Below, in pieces: positions 54,993-64,000 of a DNA stretch of 64,000 nt. Numbering within the stretch: position 1 is the first letter of the stretch; the number at the start of each line of letters is the position of its first letter. The DNA comes from an uncultured Clostridia bacterium (GTDB lineage Bacteria > Bacillota > Clostridia > TANB77 > CAG-508). Where the stretch lies: the NCBI GenBank assembly GCA_949443285.1, contig CASSLW010000002.1:124001-188000 (forward strand), read 5' to 3'. A program made the translations under genes and the position numbers. The notes below the pieces were generated by a model. The model had not been told where the DNA came from. It saw only the letters and a list, made by a program, of their open reading frames with translations, and ran no database searches.

Positions 54993-56202
54993 TAATTATT
55001 TAATAAAAGAAATAAATAATTGTGAAAAAATTAATTATAAAGATGTACAATATAGAGAAGCTATTTTAGAAATATTAGAAAAAGAAAAAAATATTGATTT
55101 AATTTTTTTAGATGAAAAAATTCCAGGAGAAATAAATATTGAAAAATTAATAGAAAAAATAAAATTAATTAATGACAAAATAAATATTATATTTTTTTTA
55201 GAAAAAGAAAATAATAAAAAAATAAATATATTAAAAAAATTAGGAGTAAATAATATTTATATAAATAATAAAAATAATATAGAAAATGCAATTAATAATT
55301 TAATAAATAAAAAAATAGACGATAATATAGAAAATAAATTAAACAAAAAAATAAATAATAATTTTAAAAATAAATTAAATAAAAAAATAAATAATAATTT
55401 AAAGAATAAATTAAGCAAAGAAATAGAGACTAAAATTAAAAATAAAATAAATATAGAAAATAATAAACTAATAACAATAGAAGGAAAACAAAAATCAGGA
55501 AAAACAACAATTACAATGTTATTAATTAATTATTTAATAATTAAAAATAAAAAAGTATTATTAATAAATTTAAATAAAAAGACGGAAAAGAATTATTATA
55601 AAATTTTTAAATCAAATAAAAAAGAAAAGAAAAATAAATTAGAAAATAAAAAGCAAATAAATAATGAATTAAAGAAAAGCGAAATAAGAGTTAATAAAAA
55701 TTTAACATTTATCAATAATTTTCAAAACATTATAGAAAAAAATATTAATGATAAAATAAAAGAATTTATTAAAAATTATTATAAATATTATGATTATATT
55801 TTAATTGATATTGGAGACAAAGGAAATAAATTATTAAAAAATCAACTTTTAAAAAATAGTGATAAAAATTTAATTATAATTAATTCAGATATAATAAATT
55901 ATAAAGAATTAAAAAATATAAGAAAAAATAAAAAATCATATATTATTTATAATAAATATAAAATATTATCAATTAGTGATTTAATTCTAAAAAATATCGT
56001 TGGAAAAAAGTTTTATTCTAAAGTTCCATTTAATAATAATTATAAATATTTATCAAAAGAATTTTTAAAAAATAAAAATAAATTTATAAATTATAAAATA
56101 GAAAAACAATTAAAAAAAATATTAATAAATAATAGTTACAAAAATATATTAGATTTTTTCATAATAAAATTTTGCAAATTAATTTTGAAAGTAAATATTT
56201 AA
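54964..56202 (+). CDS. TadZ/CpaE-like ATPase: receiver-like domain plus ParA-type P-loop
   Basis: The 412-residue, extremely Lys/Asn/Ile-rich protein has an N-terminal half with LIFLDEKIPGEINIEKLIEK and INIIFFLEKENNKKI, resembling a pseudo-receiver fold. The deviant Walker A GKQKSGKTTITMLLINYLI is at about residue 176 and DYILIDIGDKGNK at about 278. Between the domains a 12-residue unit (NKLNKKINNN) repeats. TadZ/CpaE proteins localise secretion or pilus machines at the cell pole. Here it would position the VirB4 system. AGAAGGAG precedes the ATG and the gene overlaps virB4. Confidence 0.65.
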   Translation: MKRIIIAMGNNYLIKEINNCEKINYKDVQYREAILEILEKEKNIDLIFLDEKIPGEINIEKLIEKIKLINDKINIIFFLEKENNKKINILKKLGVNNIYINNKNNIENAINNLINKKIDDNIENKLNKKINNNFKNKLNKKINNNLKNKLSKEIETKIKNKINIENNKLITIEGKQKSGKTTITMLLINYLIIKNKKVLLINLNKKTEKNYYKIFKSNKKEKKNKLENKKQINNELKKSEIRVNKNLTFINNFQNIIEKNINDKIKEFIKNYYKYYDYILIDIGDKGNKLLKNQLLKNSDKNLIIINSDIINYKELKNIRKNKKSYIIYNKYKILSISDLILKNIVGKKFYSKVPFNNNYKYLSKEFLKNKNKFINYKIEKQLKKILINNSYKNILDFFIIKFCKLILKVNI

Positions 56203-56599
56203 ATTATAAATTTATTTCTTTAAAAGTAGTTTCAAAGTGATTATAAAATTTAATTAGTAAAACATCCCAAAATTAGTAATAGTGAATACGAAATAATATA
56301 GGCATTAGGGCTAAAGGGTAAGTTTTATAATAAAAGAAAAAAACAATAAATGAGTTTACATATAGTAAGTATAATTAATTATAATTTTGTAATAAAAATA
56401 TGAGTGGTTAAAATTTGTATAAAAGTTATTTTGCTATAAAATAAATATAATTACTTTTTAGATAGAAAAATTATTAAATAAAAAAGTAAAGTACAATAAA
56501 ATATATTTAAATTTATAAATAATAAAAATGATTATTTATAAAAAATAGAAAATAAATTAAATAAAAAAATAATTAATTATAAAATAATAAAAAATAAAA

Positions 56600-56840
56600 T
56601 ATAATTAATTATAAATAATAAAAAAACAAATTAAATAAAATATAATTAATTTTAAATAATAAAAAAATAAATTAAATAAAATATAATTAATTATAAATAA
56701 TAAAAAAACAAATTAAATAAAATATAATTAATTATAAATAATAAAAAACAAATTAAATAAAATATAATTAATTATAAATAATAAAAAAATAAATTAAATA
56801 AAAATATAATTAATTATAAAATCATAAAAAACAAAATAAA
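56600..56840. repeat. 41-bp tandem repeat array, about six copies
   Basis: The TATAATTAATT word recurs at 56600, 56641, 56682, 56723, 56763 and 56805, a spacing of 40-42 bases. The unit is almost purely A/T with a TATAATTAATTATA palindrome. The unit resembles a lengthened form of the 36-base coding repeat in the TadZ-like gene. Confidence 0.85.
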
Positions 56841-57544
56841 TAAAAAATATTTTATCAATAAACAACTAATAAATAAAATTAACATTAAAATAAAAATGAT
56901 TAAAGCTTTTAAAAAAGGATATTAAAATTATACAAACAACATAAAAAATTTTAGAGAAAAGCTGAATGATGAAAAACAATTGAATGGAATAAGTGGTTAT
57001 TATAATAAATAAAAATTGGTTTCGTTTTTACAATATAATTTAAAGGAAATACTTAAGAAAAAAGTATAAGATTGAAGAACGGGAAATCTAGGCATTAAAA
57101 CAAAAGCAGAAGTATTGAATACATATACAAACCAAGAAAAATGGTTTACATATAGTATATGAAAATAATATAGATTTAATAATAATTTTTATAGAAATTA
57201 CTTTGATAATAATATTAGAATAGAAAGAAAAAATTTAAAAAGAGGAAAAACGATAAAATAAAAAAATAAAATACAGTAAAATAAAAAACAAATAAATATA
57301 GTTTATTAAATTGATTTAATTTAATAAAAATATTAATAATGAAAAATAATCTATAATTAAAACATTTTTTACAAAATAATAAAATATTTTAATAATTAAA
57401 TAAAAAGAAAAATCATTAAACAAAAAAATTAATAATTTAATAAAATAAAAAATTAGTAAATAAATTATAAAAAAATTTAAATTAATTATTGAAAAAAAGA
57501 AATTATAATTATTAAATTTAAATGTAAATATATTAATTAAAAAT

Positions 57545-57730
57545 AAAATGAAGAAAAATAAATTTAATTATCAATTTAAAATAAAAATAATTTAAAAAAA
57601 TATTAATAAATAATAGTTATAAAAATATATTATATTTTTTGATAATAAAATTTTATAAATTAATTTTAAAAGTAAATGCTTTAATTCTAAAAAACTATAA
57701 ATCTTATATAAAAAGTTTAATAAATATTTT
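57545..57730 (+). pseudogene. Decayed copy of the TadZ-like gene 3' end
   Basis: From ATTAATAAATAATAGTTA (57602; gene copy 56121) to GTAAAT about 80 bases on, the two differ at few positions, offset about 1,481 bases. The C-terminal codons (NNSYKNIL then IIKFYKLILKVN) are recognisable, and the frame runs past the old stop to TAA near 57745. Upstream similarity fades, and stops and frameshifts are abundant. Confidence 0.75.
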
Positions 57731-58358
57731 TTTAATAAAAGCATAAATATTGAGTTGCAATTACGAACTTGTATCTTCGAAAAATAGTTTTACAGTCGTT
57801 ATAAATTTTAATTAGTAAAACAGTAAAAAATGAGCAATAGTTAGGACGAAACAATATAGGCGTTAAGGCGAAAGGGGGAGTTTTCTGATAAAGGAAAAAA
57901 CAATAAAGCAGTTTACATATAGTGTACAAAAATAATATAGATTTAATAATAATCTTTATAAAAATTACTTTGATAATAATATTAGAATATAGAGAAAATT
58001 TTAAAAGGAGGAAAGACGATAAATTTAAAAAGTAAGATACAGTAAAATAAATATATTTTATTAAATTAAATTAATTTAATAAAAATATTAATAATAAAAA
58101 CATTAATAATAAAAAATAATTTATAATAAAATTTAAATTAATTATTAATAAAAATAGATTATAAAAAATAATTAATAAATTAATTGTAAACAAATAATAA
58201 TTACTAAAAAATTTATTTAATAATAGAAATAAATATTAAATAATAAGAAATATTTTAAATTATAATTTTTAATAAATAATAAATTAATTATAAAAATAAT
58301 AAAAAATAATTATTTAAAATTAATGAAATAAATTAATAAAAAGAAAGAAGGAATAAAT

Positions 58359-59084
58359 ATGGAATTAAATAAACTAGAGAAAAATAATAATATGGAATTA
58401 AATAATATAACTATAAATGAAAAAACACAAAACAACTTTTTAGAAACAACATTAGGAAAAACTATAAATACAGCAATTGATATAGGAATAAGAGCGATAT
58501 TGCCAGAGTTTGTAGAAGAGCAAGTTATAAATATAAAGGATAATTTGATTAATTATGGCCTAAAAGATGGAATAACAAAGACCATAGATGATGCTATTGA
58601 TTTAGGAAAAAGTGTAGTTGGTATGGTTACAGGAAATTTTGAAAATGTTGCACAAATGCAGAATGTTGTTAAATCAGGAGGACTAATAGATGGGGTTTCT
58701 TCATTAATTGATACGGTCTTAAATAAAGTAAAATATTCAGGTGCACTTGATAATAATGTTATAAATATTATAAAACAAGGAAAGAATTTAATATTAAATA
58801 ATGTAGAAAGTAATATAGAGAGAAATTTTAACAAACAATATGAAGCAATAGAAAATATGGACAAGTATATTAATAAATGGAAAGATTATTATAAAAATCA
58901 AGACTTCAATGGTATGGAGAAAGAATATAAAAAATTGGAGAAACAGATAAAAGATATTGCACCAATTGAAAAAACAATTAATGAGGCCAAAACAATAGAA
59001 GTGTTGCATAATTTAATTAAAAATAATGGACAAAAATTTGATTTAAGTAGTGAAGAGTTAGAATTAGTTGAAAAATTAAAATAA
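58359..59084 (+). CDS. Protein of unknown family (241 aa)
   Basis: Starts MELNKLEKNNNMELNNITIN, with a repeated MELN that gives two possible starts (58359 or 58392). The body is helical: TAIDIGIRAILPEFVEEQVI, then IDDAIDLGKSVVGMVTGN and GGLIDGVSSLIDTVLNKVKY, with Gly-containing hydrophobic stretches that could contact membranes, and a coiled-coil C-terminal third. AAGAAGGA precedes the first ATG. I do not recognise it. Base composition is less extreme than in its left neighbours, so it is likely maintained. It may be an effector or accessory protein of the module. Confidence 0.55.
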   Translation: MELNKLEKNNNMELNNITINEKTQNNFLETTLGKTINTAIDIGIRAILPEFVEEQVINIKDNLINYGLKDGITKTIDDAIDLGKSVVGMVTGNFENVAQMQNVVKSGGLIDGVSSLIDTVLNKVKYSGALDNNVINIIKQGKNLILNNVESNIERNFNKQYEAIENMDKYINKWKDYYKNQDFNGMEKEYKKLEKQIKDIAPIEKTINEAKTIEVLHNLIKNNGQKFDLSSEELELVEKLK

Positions 59085-59115
59085 TTGTAATTTAAATAGA
59101 TAGGAGAGGATATTT

Positions 59116-59979
59116 ATAAAAGAAGAAATTATAAAGACACAAATGAAAGTAAAAGATAATTTAGTGAGAGTTATAAAGGTTGGAGATATAGATTACATTT
59201 CATTAACAGATTTAGCAAGATATAAAAATCCGTTAAATCCTGGAGATGTTATTATAAAATGGATGAGTAATAAAAGTTCTTTCGATTTTTACTGTTTGTG
59301 GGAAGAACTTTCGAATTATAATTTTAAACTAGCGGAATCCCGCGAGTTTAAAATAGATTCTGCTACACAATCATTTACAATGAGCCCATCAAGATGGATT
59401 AAAGAAACAAATGCAATAGGTTTTATTTCAAAAAGAGGAAAGTATGGGGGAGGGACTTTTGCACATCCAGATATTGCTCTTGAATTTGCTTCTTGGATAG
59501 ATTCGGCATTTAAATTATATTTGATAAAAGAATTTGAAAGATTAAAACAAAATGAAAGTAATAAAAACAAAATTAAATGGTCAGTTAGAAGAGAGATTGC
59601 TAAGACAAATTATAAAATACATACGTATAGTATAAAAGATAGACTAATACCTACACTTACTGAAAAACAGAAGTTATATATCTATGCAAATGAAGCAGAT
59701 ATTTTAAATGTTGCATTATTTGGAATAACTGCAAAAGAATGGAAAGAGAAAAATCCTTTATTAGATGGTAATATAAGAGATTATGCAAATGTTCTTCAGT
59801 TAATTATTTTGGCAAATCTCGAAAATTTAAATGCTCAGATGATAAAAGAAGGATTAGGGCAAAAGTATAGATTAGAGAAATTAAATAATATTGCCAAAGA
59901 ACAATATGAAATTTTGAATGATAGTAATGGAATTAAGAATATTAAATTATTAGACGAAGATAAGAAGTACATAAATTAG
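59116..59979 (+). CDS. KilA-N domain protein (ATA start?)
   Basis: About 287 residues from ATA 59116 (AGGAGAGG six bases upstream). The first ATG, 59143, has no ribosome site. The KilA-N domain covers roughly residues 17-150: SLTDLARYKNPLNPGDVIIK and RGKYGGGTFAHPDIALEFAS WISxxFK-type block (FASWIDSAFKLYLIKEF). The C-terminal half (AKTNYKIHTYSIKDRLIPTL) is a helical region common in chromosomal KilA-N proteins. KilA-N is a DNA-binding domain of phages and mobile elements; the role here is unknown. Confidence 0.85.
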   Translation: MKEEIIKTQMKVKDNLVRVIKVGDIDYISLTDLARYKNPLNPGDVIIKWMSNKSSFDFYCLWEELSNYNFKLAESREFKIDSATQSFTMSPSRWIKETNAIGFISKRGKYGGGTFAHPDIALEFASWIDSAFKLYLIKEFERLKQNESNKNKIKWSVRREIAKTNYKIHTYSIKDRLIPTLTEKQKLYIYANEADILNVALFGITAKEWKEKNPLLDGNIRDYANVLQLIILANLENLNAQMIKEGLGQKYRLEKLNNIAKEQYEILNDSNGIKNIKLLDEDKKYIN

Positions 59980-60059
59980 ACTATTTGTAAATAGAAAAAG
60001 AGACAATCTTCTAAATAGTGAATTCCCTAAACTTTTTAATGATTTTTCTGTGTTTTTGC

Positions 60060-60088
60060 TTGCATATTTTGTACGGGTTTAGTATAAT
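60060..60088 (+). promoter_or_regulatory. Predicted gyrA promoter
   Basis: TTGCAT, 17-base spacer, perfect TATAAT, 35 bases before the gyrA ATG. gyrA therefore does not depend on gyrB transcription. Confidence 0.75.
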
Positions 60089-60123
60089 ACAAGTGTAGAA
60101 AATAAAGGAAAAGAGGGAATAAA

Positions 60124-62577
60124 ATGGAAGATAGACCACAAGAAAAAAACGACGGAAAAATAATCGAAAGAGACATCGAAAAAGAAATGAGAACGGCCTA
60201 TATTGACTATGCAATGAGTGTTATAGTTTCTCGTGCGCTTCCTGATGTAAGAGACGGTTTAAAACCAGTTCATAGAAGAATTCTTTATGCTATGCATGAG
60301 GACGGAATTACTGCGGACAAGCCATATAGAAAATGTGCTAACACAGTTGGTTCAGTTCTTGGTAGATACCATCCACATGGAGATAGCTCAGTATATGATG
60401 CTATGGTAAGAATGGCACAAGATTTTTCTATGAGATATATGTTAATTGATGGGCATGGAAATTTTGGTTCTGTTGACGGTGATGGAGCTGCAGCAATGAG
60501 GTATACAGAAGCTAGAATGTCTAAAATTTCTCAATATATGCTAACAGATATTGAAAAAAATACAGTAGATTTTATGCCAAACTATGATGATAGGTTACAA
60601 GAACCAACAGTTTTACCAGCAAGAATACCAGCATTGTTAGTAAATGGTTCTTCAGGAATTGCAGTTGGAATGGCAACAAATATACCACCACACAATCTAA
60701 CAGAAGTAATTGACGGAATTATAAAAATAATTGACGAAGATGAAGTTACTGACGAAGATTTAATGAGTGTAATAAAAGGACCAGATTTCCCAACAGAAGG
60801 AATTATTTTAGGGATTGAAGGAATTAAGCAAGCTTATAAAACAGGTAGAGGAAAAATAACATTAAGAGCAGAGACAGATATAGAAGAAATGAGTGGAAAT
60901 AGACAAAGAATAATTGTTTCTTCATTACCATATCAAGTTAATAAAGCTAACCTAATTAAAGCGATTTCAGACCTTTCAAAAGAAAAGAAAGTAGAAGGAA
61001 TTTCTGAATGTAGAGATGAATCTGATAGAAAAGATAAAGTAAGAGTTGTTATTGAATTAAAAAGAGATGCAAATGCACAAGTGGTTTTAAATCAATTATT
61101 TAAACATACTCAAATGCAAACAACATTTGGAATTATAATGTTAGCATTAGTAAACGGAGAGCCAAAAATTTTAACATTAAGACAATGTTTAGATTGTTAC
61201 ATAGACCATAGAAAAGATGTTATATTAAGAAGAACTCAATTTGACTTAGATAAGGCATTAGCTAGAGCCCATATATTAGAAGGATTAAAAATAGCTCTTG
61301 ATTATATAGACGAAGTAATTCAAATAATTCGTTCTTCATATGACGATGCCAAAGAAAGATTAATGGAGAGATTTGGACTTTCTGATATTCAAGCACAAGC
61401 AATATTAGATATGAGATTAAAAACATTATCAGGATTGCAACGTGAAAAGATTGAAGAAGAATATAAACAATTAATGGAATTAATCGAACATTTAAGAGCG
61501 ATTTTAAATAGCGAAAGATTAGTTTTTGATATCATCAAAGAAGAATTATTAGAAATAAAAGATAAGTTTGGAGATGATAGAAAAACTAAAATAGTAGCAG
61601 CTGAAGGAGAAATCGATTTAGAAGATTTAATAAAAGAAGAGCAATGCGTTGTGGCCCTAACACATTTTGGATATATTAAAAGAATGCCAATAGATACATA
61701 TAGAAGCCAAAGAAGAGGTGGAAAGGGTATTACAGGAATTGCAACTCGTGAAGAAGATTTTGTTAAACAAATATTTACTGCTTCAACACACGATACGATA
61801 TTATTCTTTACAAATAAAGGAAAACTTTATAAATTAAGAGGATATGAAATACCAGAGGCAGGAAGAACTGCTAAAGGTACAGCTATCGTTAATCTATTAA
61901 GTCTAGATCCAGGAGAGAAAGTATCTGCAGTTATACCAATTCAAAACTTTGCAGAAGGAAAATATCTACTTATGGCAACAAAGAATGGTTTAATTAAGAA
62001 AACAGCATTAAAAGAATATGATACAGCTAGAAAAACTGGATTACAAGGAATTACTTTAAAAGATGAAGATGAACTTATAGGAGTTAGATTAACAGACGGA
62101 GAAGATAATGTAGTTCTTGTTACTAGAAATGGATTGTGTATCACATTTGATGAAAAAGATGTTAGACCAATTGGTAGAGTTTCACAAGGAGTTATTGGAA
62201 TTCGTTTAGATGATGATGATGAAGTAATTGGAATGGAATCAGTAATTGCTGGTGGAAAAGCGACATTGCTTGCTATTACAGAAAACGGATTTGGAAAAAG
62301 AACAGAGCTTGATGAATACAGAGTACAAAAAAGAGGTGGAAGAGGAGTAATTACTTATAAAATCACACCAAAAACAGGAAAATTAGTTGGAGTTAGAATA
62401 GCAACAGAAGATGATGATGTTATGCTAATTACAGATACAGGGACAATTATAAGATTAAAGGTAAAAGAAGTAAGTATTTTAGGAAGATCAACACAAGGTG
62501 TTACTTTAATGAGAACTAATGATGGTGGAAAAGTTGTAAGCATTGAAACTTTAACTCCAGATATGGAAGAAAAATAA
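60124..62577 (+). CDS. gyrA: DNA gyrase subunit A
   Basis: The 817-residue protein has the N-terminal DARPTVLP-type region and the catalytic Tyr in [10 protein letters not shown] (about residue 130). The quinolone-resistance region [17 protein letters not shown] retains the usual Ser and Asp (susceptible type). The C-terminal beta-pinwheel has the GyrA box QRRGGKG, which distinguishes it from ParC. AAAGAGGG precedes the ATG. A terminator follows. Confidence 0.98.
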   Translation: MEDRPQEKNDGKIIERDIEKEMRTAYIDYAMSVIVSRALPDVRDGLKPVHRRILYAMHEDGITADKPYRKCANTVGSVLGRYHPHGDSSVYDAMVRMAQDFSMRYMLIDGHGNFGSVDGDGAAAMRYTEARMSKISQYMLTDIEKNTVDFMPNYDDRLQEPTVLPARIPALLVNGSSGIAVGMATNIPPHNLTEVIDGIIKIIDEDEVTDEDLMSVIKGPDFPTEGIILGIEGIKQAYKTGRGKITLRAETDIEEMSGNRQRIIVSSLPYQVNKANLIKAISDLSKEKKVEGISECRDESDRKDKVRVVIELKRDANAQVVLNQLFKHTQMQTTFGIIMLALVNGEPKILTLRQCLDCYIDHRKDVILRRTQFDLDKALARAHILEGLKIALDYIDEVIQIIRSSYDDAKERLMERFGLSDIQAQAILDMRLKTLSGLQREKIEEEYKQLMELIEHLRAILNSERLVFDIIKEELLEIKDKFGDDRKTKIVAAEGEIDLEDLIKEEQCVVALTHFGYIKRMPIDTYRSQRRGGKGITGIATREEDFVKQIFTASTHDTILFFTNKGKLYKLRGYEIPEAGRTAKGTAIVNLLSLDPGEKVSAVIPIQNFAEGKYLLMATKNGLIKKTALKEYDTARKTGLQGITLKDEDELIGVRLTDGEDNVVLVTRNGLCITFDEKDVRPIGRVSQGVIGIRLDDDDEVIGMESVIAGGKATLLAITENGFGKRTELDEYRVQKRGGRGVITYKITPKTGKLVGVRIATEDDDVMLITDTGTIIRLKVKEVSILGRSTQGVTLMRTNDGGKVVSIETLTPDMEEK

Positions 62578-62590
62578 AATATAAATAAAG

Positions 62591-62629
62591 AAGAATTGAA
62601 TTTACAGTATAATGTAGAATTCAATTCTT
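62591..62629 (+). terminator. Terminator of gyrA
   Basis: Stem AAGAATTGAATT/AATTCAATTCTT with a loop of about 15 bases and a following T-run (TTTTTT). Confidence 0.85.
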
Positions 62630-62750
62630 TTTTGTATAAGCAATTGAATGTTTTATAACAAAATAAATATTAATAAACTAAAAAAATTGTAAAATTGTGT
62701 AACGAAATGTTATTTTTAGAACTCTTATTATGTAAGAAAGGAGATGTTAA

Positions 62751-63248
62751 ATGAAAATACAAGATATAGAAGAAATATATAGTGGATATTCTAAACAAGT
62801 TTTTAAATATTTATTTTGTTTAACACATGATTATGCATTATCAGAAGATTTAACACAAGAAACTTTCTACATAGCATTGAAGAATATAAAGCAATATAGG
62901 GGAGAATGTAAATTATATGTATGGTTATGCCAAATAGCCAAAAATCTGTGGTATAAAGAATTAAAAAAACAAAAGAAAATAAATACAATAAATATAGAAG
63001 ATGCACAATTAATATCATACGAGAATATTGAGAATAGCTGTATAAGTAATTTGGATTTGATTAATAAAATAAAAAAATTGGACCAAAGAACACAAGAAAT
63101 AATTTATTTAAAGATTACAGGTGAATTAACATTCAAAGAAATTGGAGAAATTTTAGGTATTAGTGAAAATTTAGCGAGAGTATCCTTTTATAGGGGAAAA
63201 CAGAAAATAAAGGAGGTTGATAAAGATGAAAAAGAATGTAAATTGTAA
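62751..63248 (+). CDS. ECF-type RNA polymerase sigma factor
   Basis: The 165-residue protein has sigma region 2 (EEIYSGYSKQVFKYLFCLTH, then SEDLTQETFYIALKNI, WLCQIAKNLWYKEL) and region 4 (LDQRTQEIIYLKITGELTFK, IGEILGISENLARVSFYRGK). It directs transcription of a stress regulon and is normally held by the co-encoded anti-sigma. A TGTAAC word at about 62698, typical of ECF -35 elements, lies about 50 bases upstream and may indicate autoregulation; the -10 is unclear. Confidence 0.93.
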   Translation: MKIQDIEEIYSGYSKQVFKYLFCLTHDYALSEDLTQETFYIALKNIKQYRGECKLYVWLCQIAKNLWYKELKKQKKINTINIEDAQLISYENIENSCISNLDLINKIKKLDQRTQEIIYLKITGELTFKEIGEILGISENLARVSFYRGKQKIKEVDKDEKECKL

Positions 63249-63915
63249 AATAGTTCAAGATTTATTGCCAAATTATATTGAAGGTTTAACAAACGAAGAA
63301 ACAAATGAATATATTGAAAATCATTTAAAAGAATGTAGCGAATGTAAAGAAATTCTAAAAGAAATGGGAGAAGAAATTATTTTAGATAAAATCGATGAAA
63401 AAATAAAAATTGATTATTTGAAAAAAATAAAAAATAGAAATAAAACAATTATTACGATAATAGTAGTCATTGCAATTGCGATAATTACCACTATGATAGT
63501 TTTCTTTAATTCCATAGGTGGAGTTGCTCTTGATGAAAATGGAAATCCACAATATTATGAAGCGTTTATAAAATGGATAACTGGAGAAAGTAAAATAAAA
63601 ACATCAAGAGTTACAAATATAATTTTGAAAAATAAAGACGATAAAGTGAAGGCTACAATAGTTATGACGTTTGATGAAAATGATATTTGCATAGGAGCAA
63701 GATATTGCGTAGAAGAAGAAACAGAAGAAAAAGCAATAGAAAAATATAATAGATGGAAAAATATTGAAAATGGAGAAATCCCTGTAATAACGAATGTAAG
63801 GAGAGAAGACAAAAAATTAATATATAATTATAGTTATTGGAATAGAAAAACAAAGGAAGAAGTAAAAAAGCAAATATTAAATGATAATGATTATTATTTA
63901 ATAGAAGAAATATAA
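63226..63915 (+). CDS. Zinc-finger anti-sigma factor, membrane protein
   Basis: The ATG at 63226 (AAAGGAGG upstream) is better than the in-frame TTG at 63217. The cytoplasmic N-terminus has the HC2 zinc motif (CKIVQDLLPNYIEGL, then HLKECSECKEIL). A membrane helix is at about residues 72-92 (IVVIAIAIITTMIVFF) and an extracellular domain of about 130 residues follows. It overlaps the sigma gene by 23 bases, the usual coupled arrangement, and would sequester the sigma until an envelope signal. A terminator follows at once. Confidence 0.9.
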   Translation: MKKNVNCKIVQDLLPNYIEGLTNEETNEYIENHLKECSECKEILKEMGEEIILDKIDEKIKIDYLKKIKNRNKTIITIIVVIAIAIITTMIVFFNSIGGVALDENGNPQYYEAFIKWITGESKIKTSRVTNIILKNKDDKVKATIVMTFDENDICIGARYCVEEETEEKAIEKYNRWKNIENGEIPVITNVRREDKKLIYNYSYWNRKTKEEVKKQILNDNDYYLIEEI

Positions 63916-63917
63916 AT

Positions 63918-63942
63918 AAAGAGAGAAATAAATTCTCTCTTT
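63918..63942 (+). terminator. Terminator of the sigma/anti-sigma operon
   Basis: A perfect 10-bp stem AAAGAGAGAA/TTCTCTCTTT with a 5-base loop, just after the stop. Confidence 0.75.
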
Positions 63943-64000
63943 TAAAATATGGTAAAATACCGTTGTTATTGTATATTTATTTCAAATTTTTAAATCTTAA

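Larger units (their letters stand above)
56203..58358. other. 2.2-kb AT-rich decayed region with repeats and gene remnants
   Basis: No intact gene is seen. It contains a 41-bp tandem array (about 56600-56840), a degenerate copy of the 3' end of the TadZ-like gene (57545-57730), and three related blocks ending TTTACATATAGT (56355, 57145, 57912). One block encodes in pieces GIKTKAEVLNTYTNQEKWF. Two copies of a ribosome-site/ATA start remnant lie near 57245 and 58002. It looks like a duplicated segment of the T4SS-like module in decay. Confidence 0.65.

Noticed and set aside
56600..56840. CRISPR array interpretation of the 41-bp repeats
   Set aside because: There are no spacers; the units are contiguous A/T tandem repeats and no cas genes are present.
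57732..57929. 65-codon minus-strand frame in the repeat region
   Set aside because: It overlaps the repeated TTTACATATAGT block, has no ribosome site and no recognisable protein features.

Overview
The window is a very AT-rich chromosomal segment from a low-GC Gram-positive bacterium, most likely an uncultured gut-type Clostridia lineage. It carries the replication origin. Genes left of about 20.8 kb are mostly on the minus strand and core genes to the right are on the plus strand, as expected for bidirectional replication from an oriC around dnaA. The core order is parB-parA-rsmG-mnmG-mnmE-jag-yidC-yidD-rnpA-rpmH // dnaA-dnaN-recF-gyrB ... gyrA. The origin has DnaA boxes before dnaA, before dnaN (with a DnaA-trio-like repeat) and, unusually, a third cluster between dnaN and recF.

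Layout. 1-8.95 kb: a type IV secretion-like (T4SS) locus with an NTF2-like membrane protein (cut by the window edge), a VirB6/TrbL-like protein, VirB4 split into two polypeptides, PrgI, and four VirB2/TrbC pilin-like paralogs on separately promoted transcripts. 9-11.1 kb: a small membrane protein, two tRNA-Ser genes and a DUF4143 ATPase. 11.3-20.8 kb: chromosome partitioning and ribosome/tRNA/membrane-insertion genes. 20.8-27.5 kb: oriC and replication genes. 27.5-60 kb: gyrB and gyrA, usually neighbours, are separated by about 32.6 kb of accessory DNA. That DNA is a second, AT-rich T4SS-like module (VirB4 N-domain protein, VirB4 ATPase, TadZ/CpaE-like P-loop protein) followed by a decayed duplicated region, a protein of unknown family and a KilA-N protein. 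60-64 kb: gyrA and an ECF sigma/anti-sigma pair.

A 24.3-kb integrative element (about 29,804-54,073) is nested inside the second virB4. Removing it at a TA dinucleotide restores one continuous frame that aligns without a gap to the first VirB4. Symmetric arms flank that same TA at both ends, and a large serine recombinase gene lies just inside the left end. The Walker A is on one side and the Walker B on the other, so the insertion should inactivate the ATPase reversibly. The element carries a catalytically dead resolvase-like paralog, a replication-initiator-like gene, a small resolvase with its own repeated site, an AAA+ (CbbX/SpoVK-like) plus DnaJ-C-like cassette, a surface cassette (Ig-like membrane protein, papain-family membrane protease, class B sortase, PKTG-anchored protein), an XRE regulator with palindromic operators, a DnaB-like helicase, a ribosomal protein bS6 homolog, DUF3560/DUF3846/DUF4314 proteins and a ToxN/AbiQ-family toxin at its right end. 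I see no classical relaxase, coupling protein or complete conjugation set in it.

Two translation oddities stand out. First, mnmE and the AAA+ gene both carry a +1 frameshift at the same 8-mer (CCTCGGAA, CCT then CGG in the zero frame), where removing one C restores a canonical motif. Second, three accessory genes have a good Shine-Dalgarno sequence followed at normal spacing by ATA rather than ATG. Either could be programmed biology, gene decay or sequence error, and both are testable.
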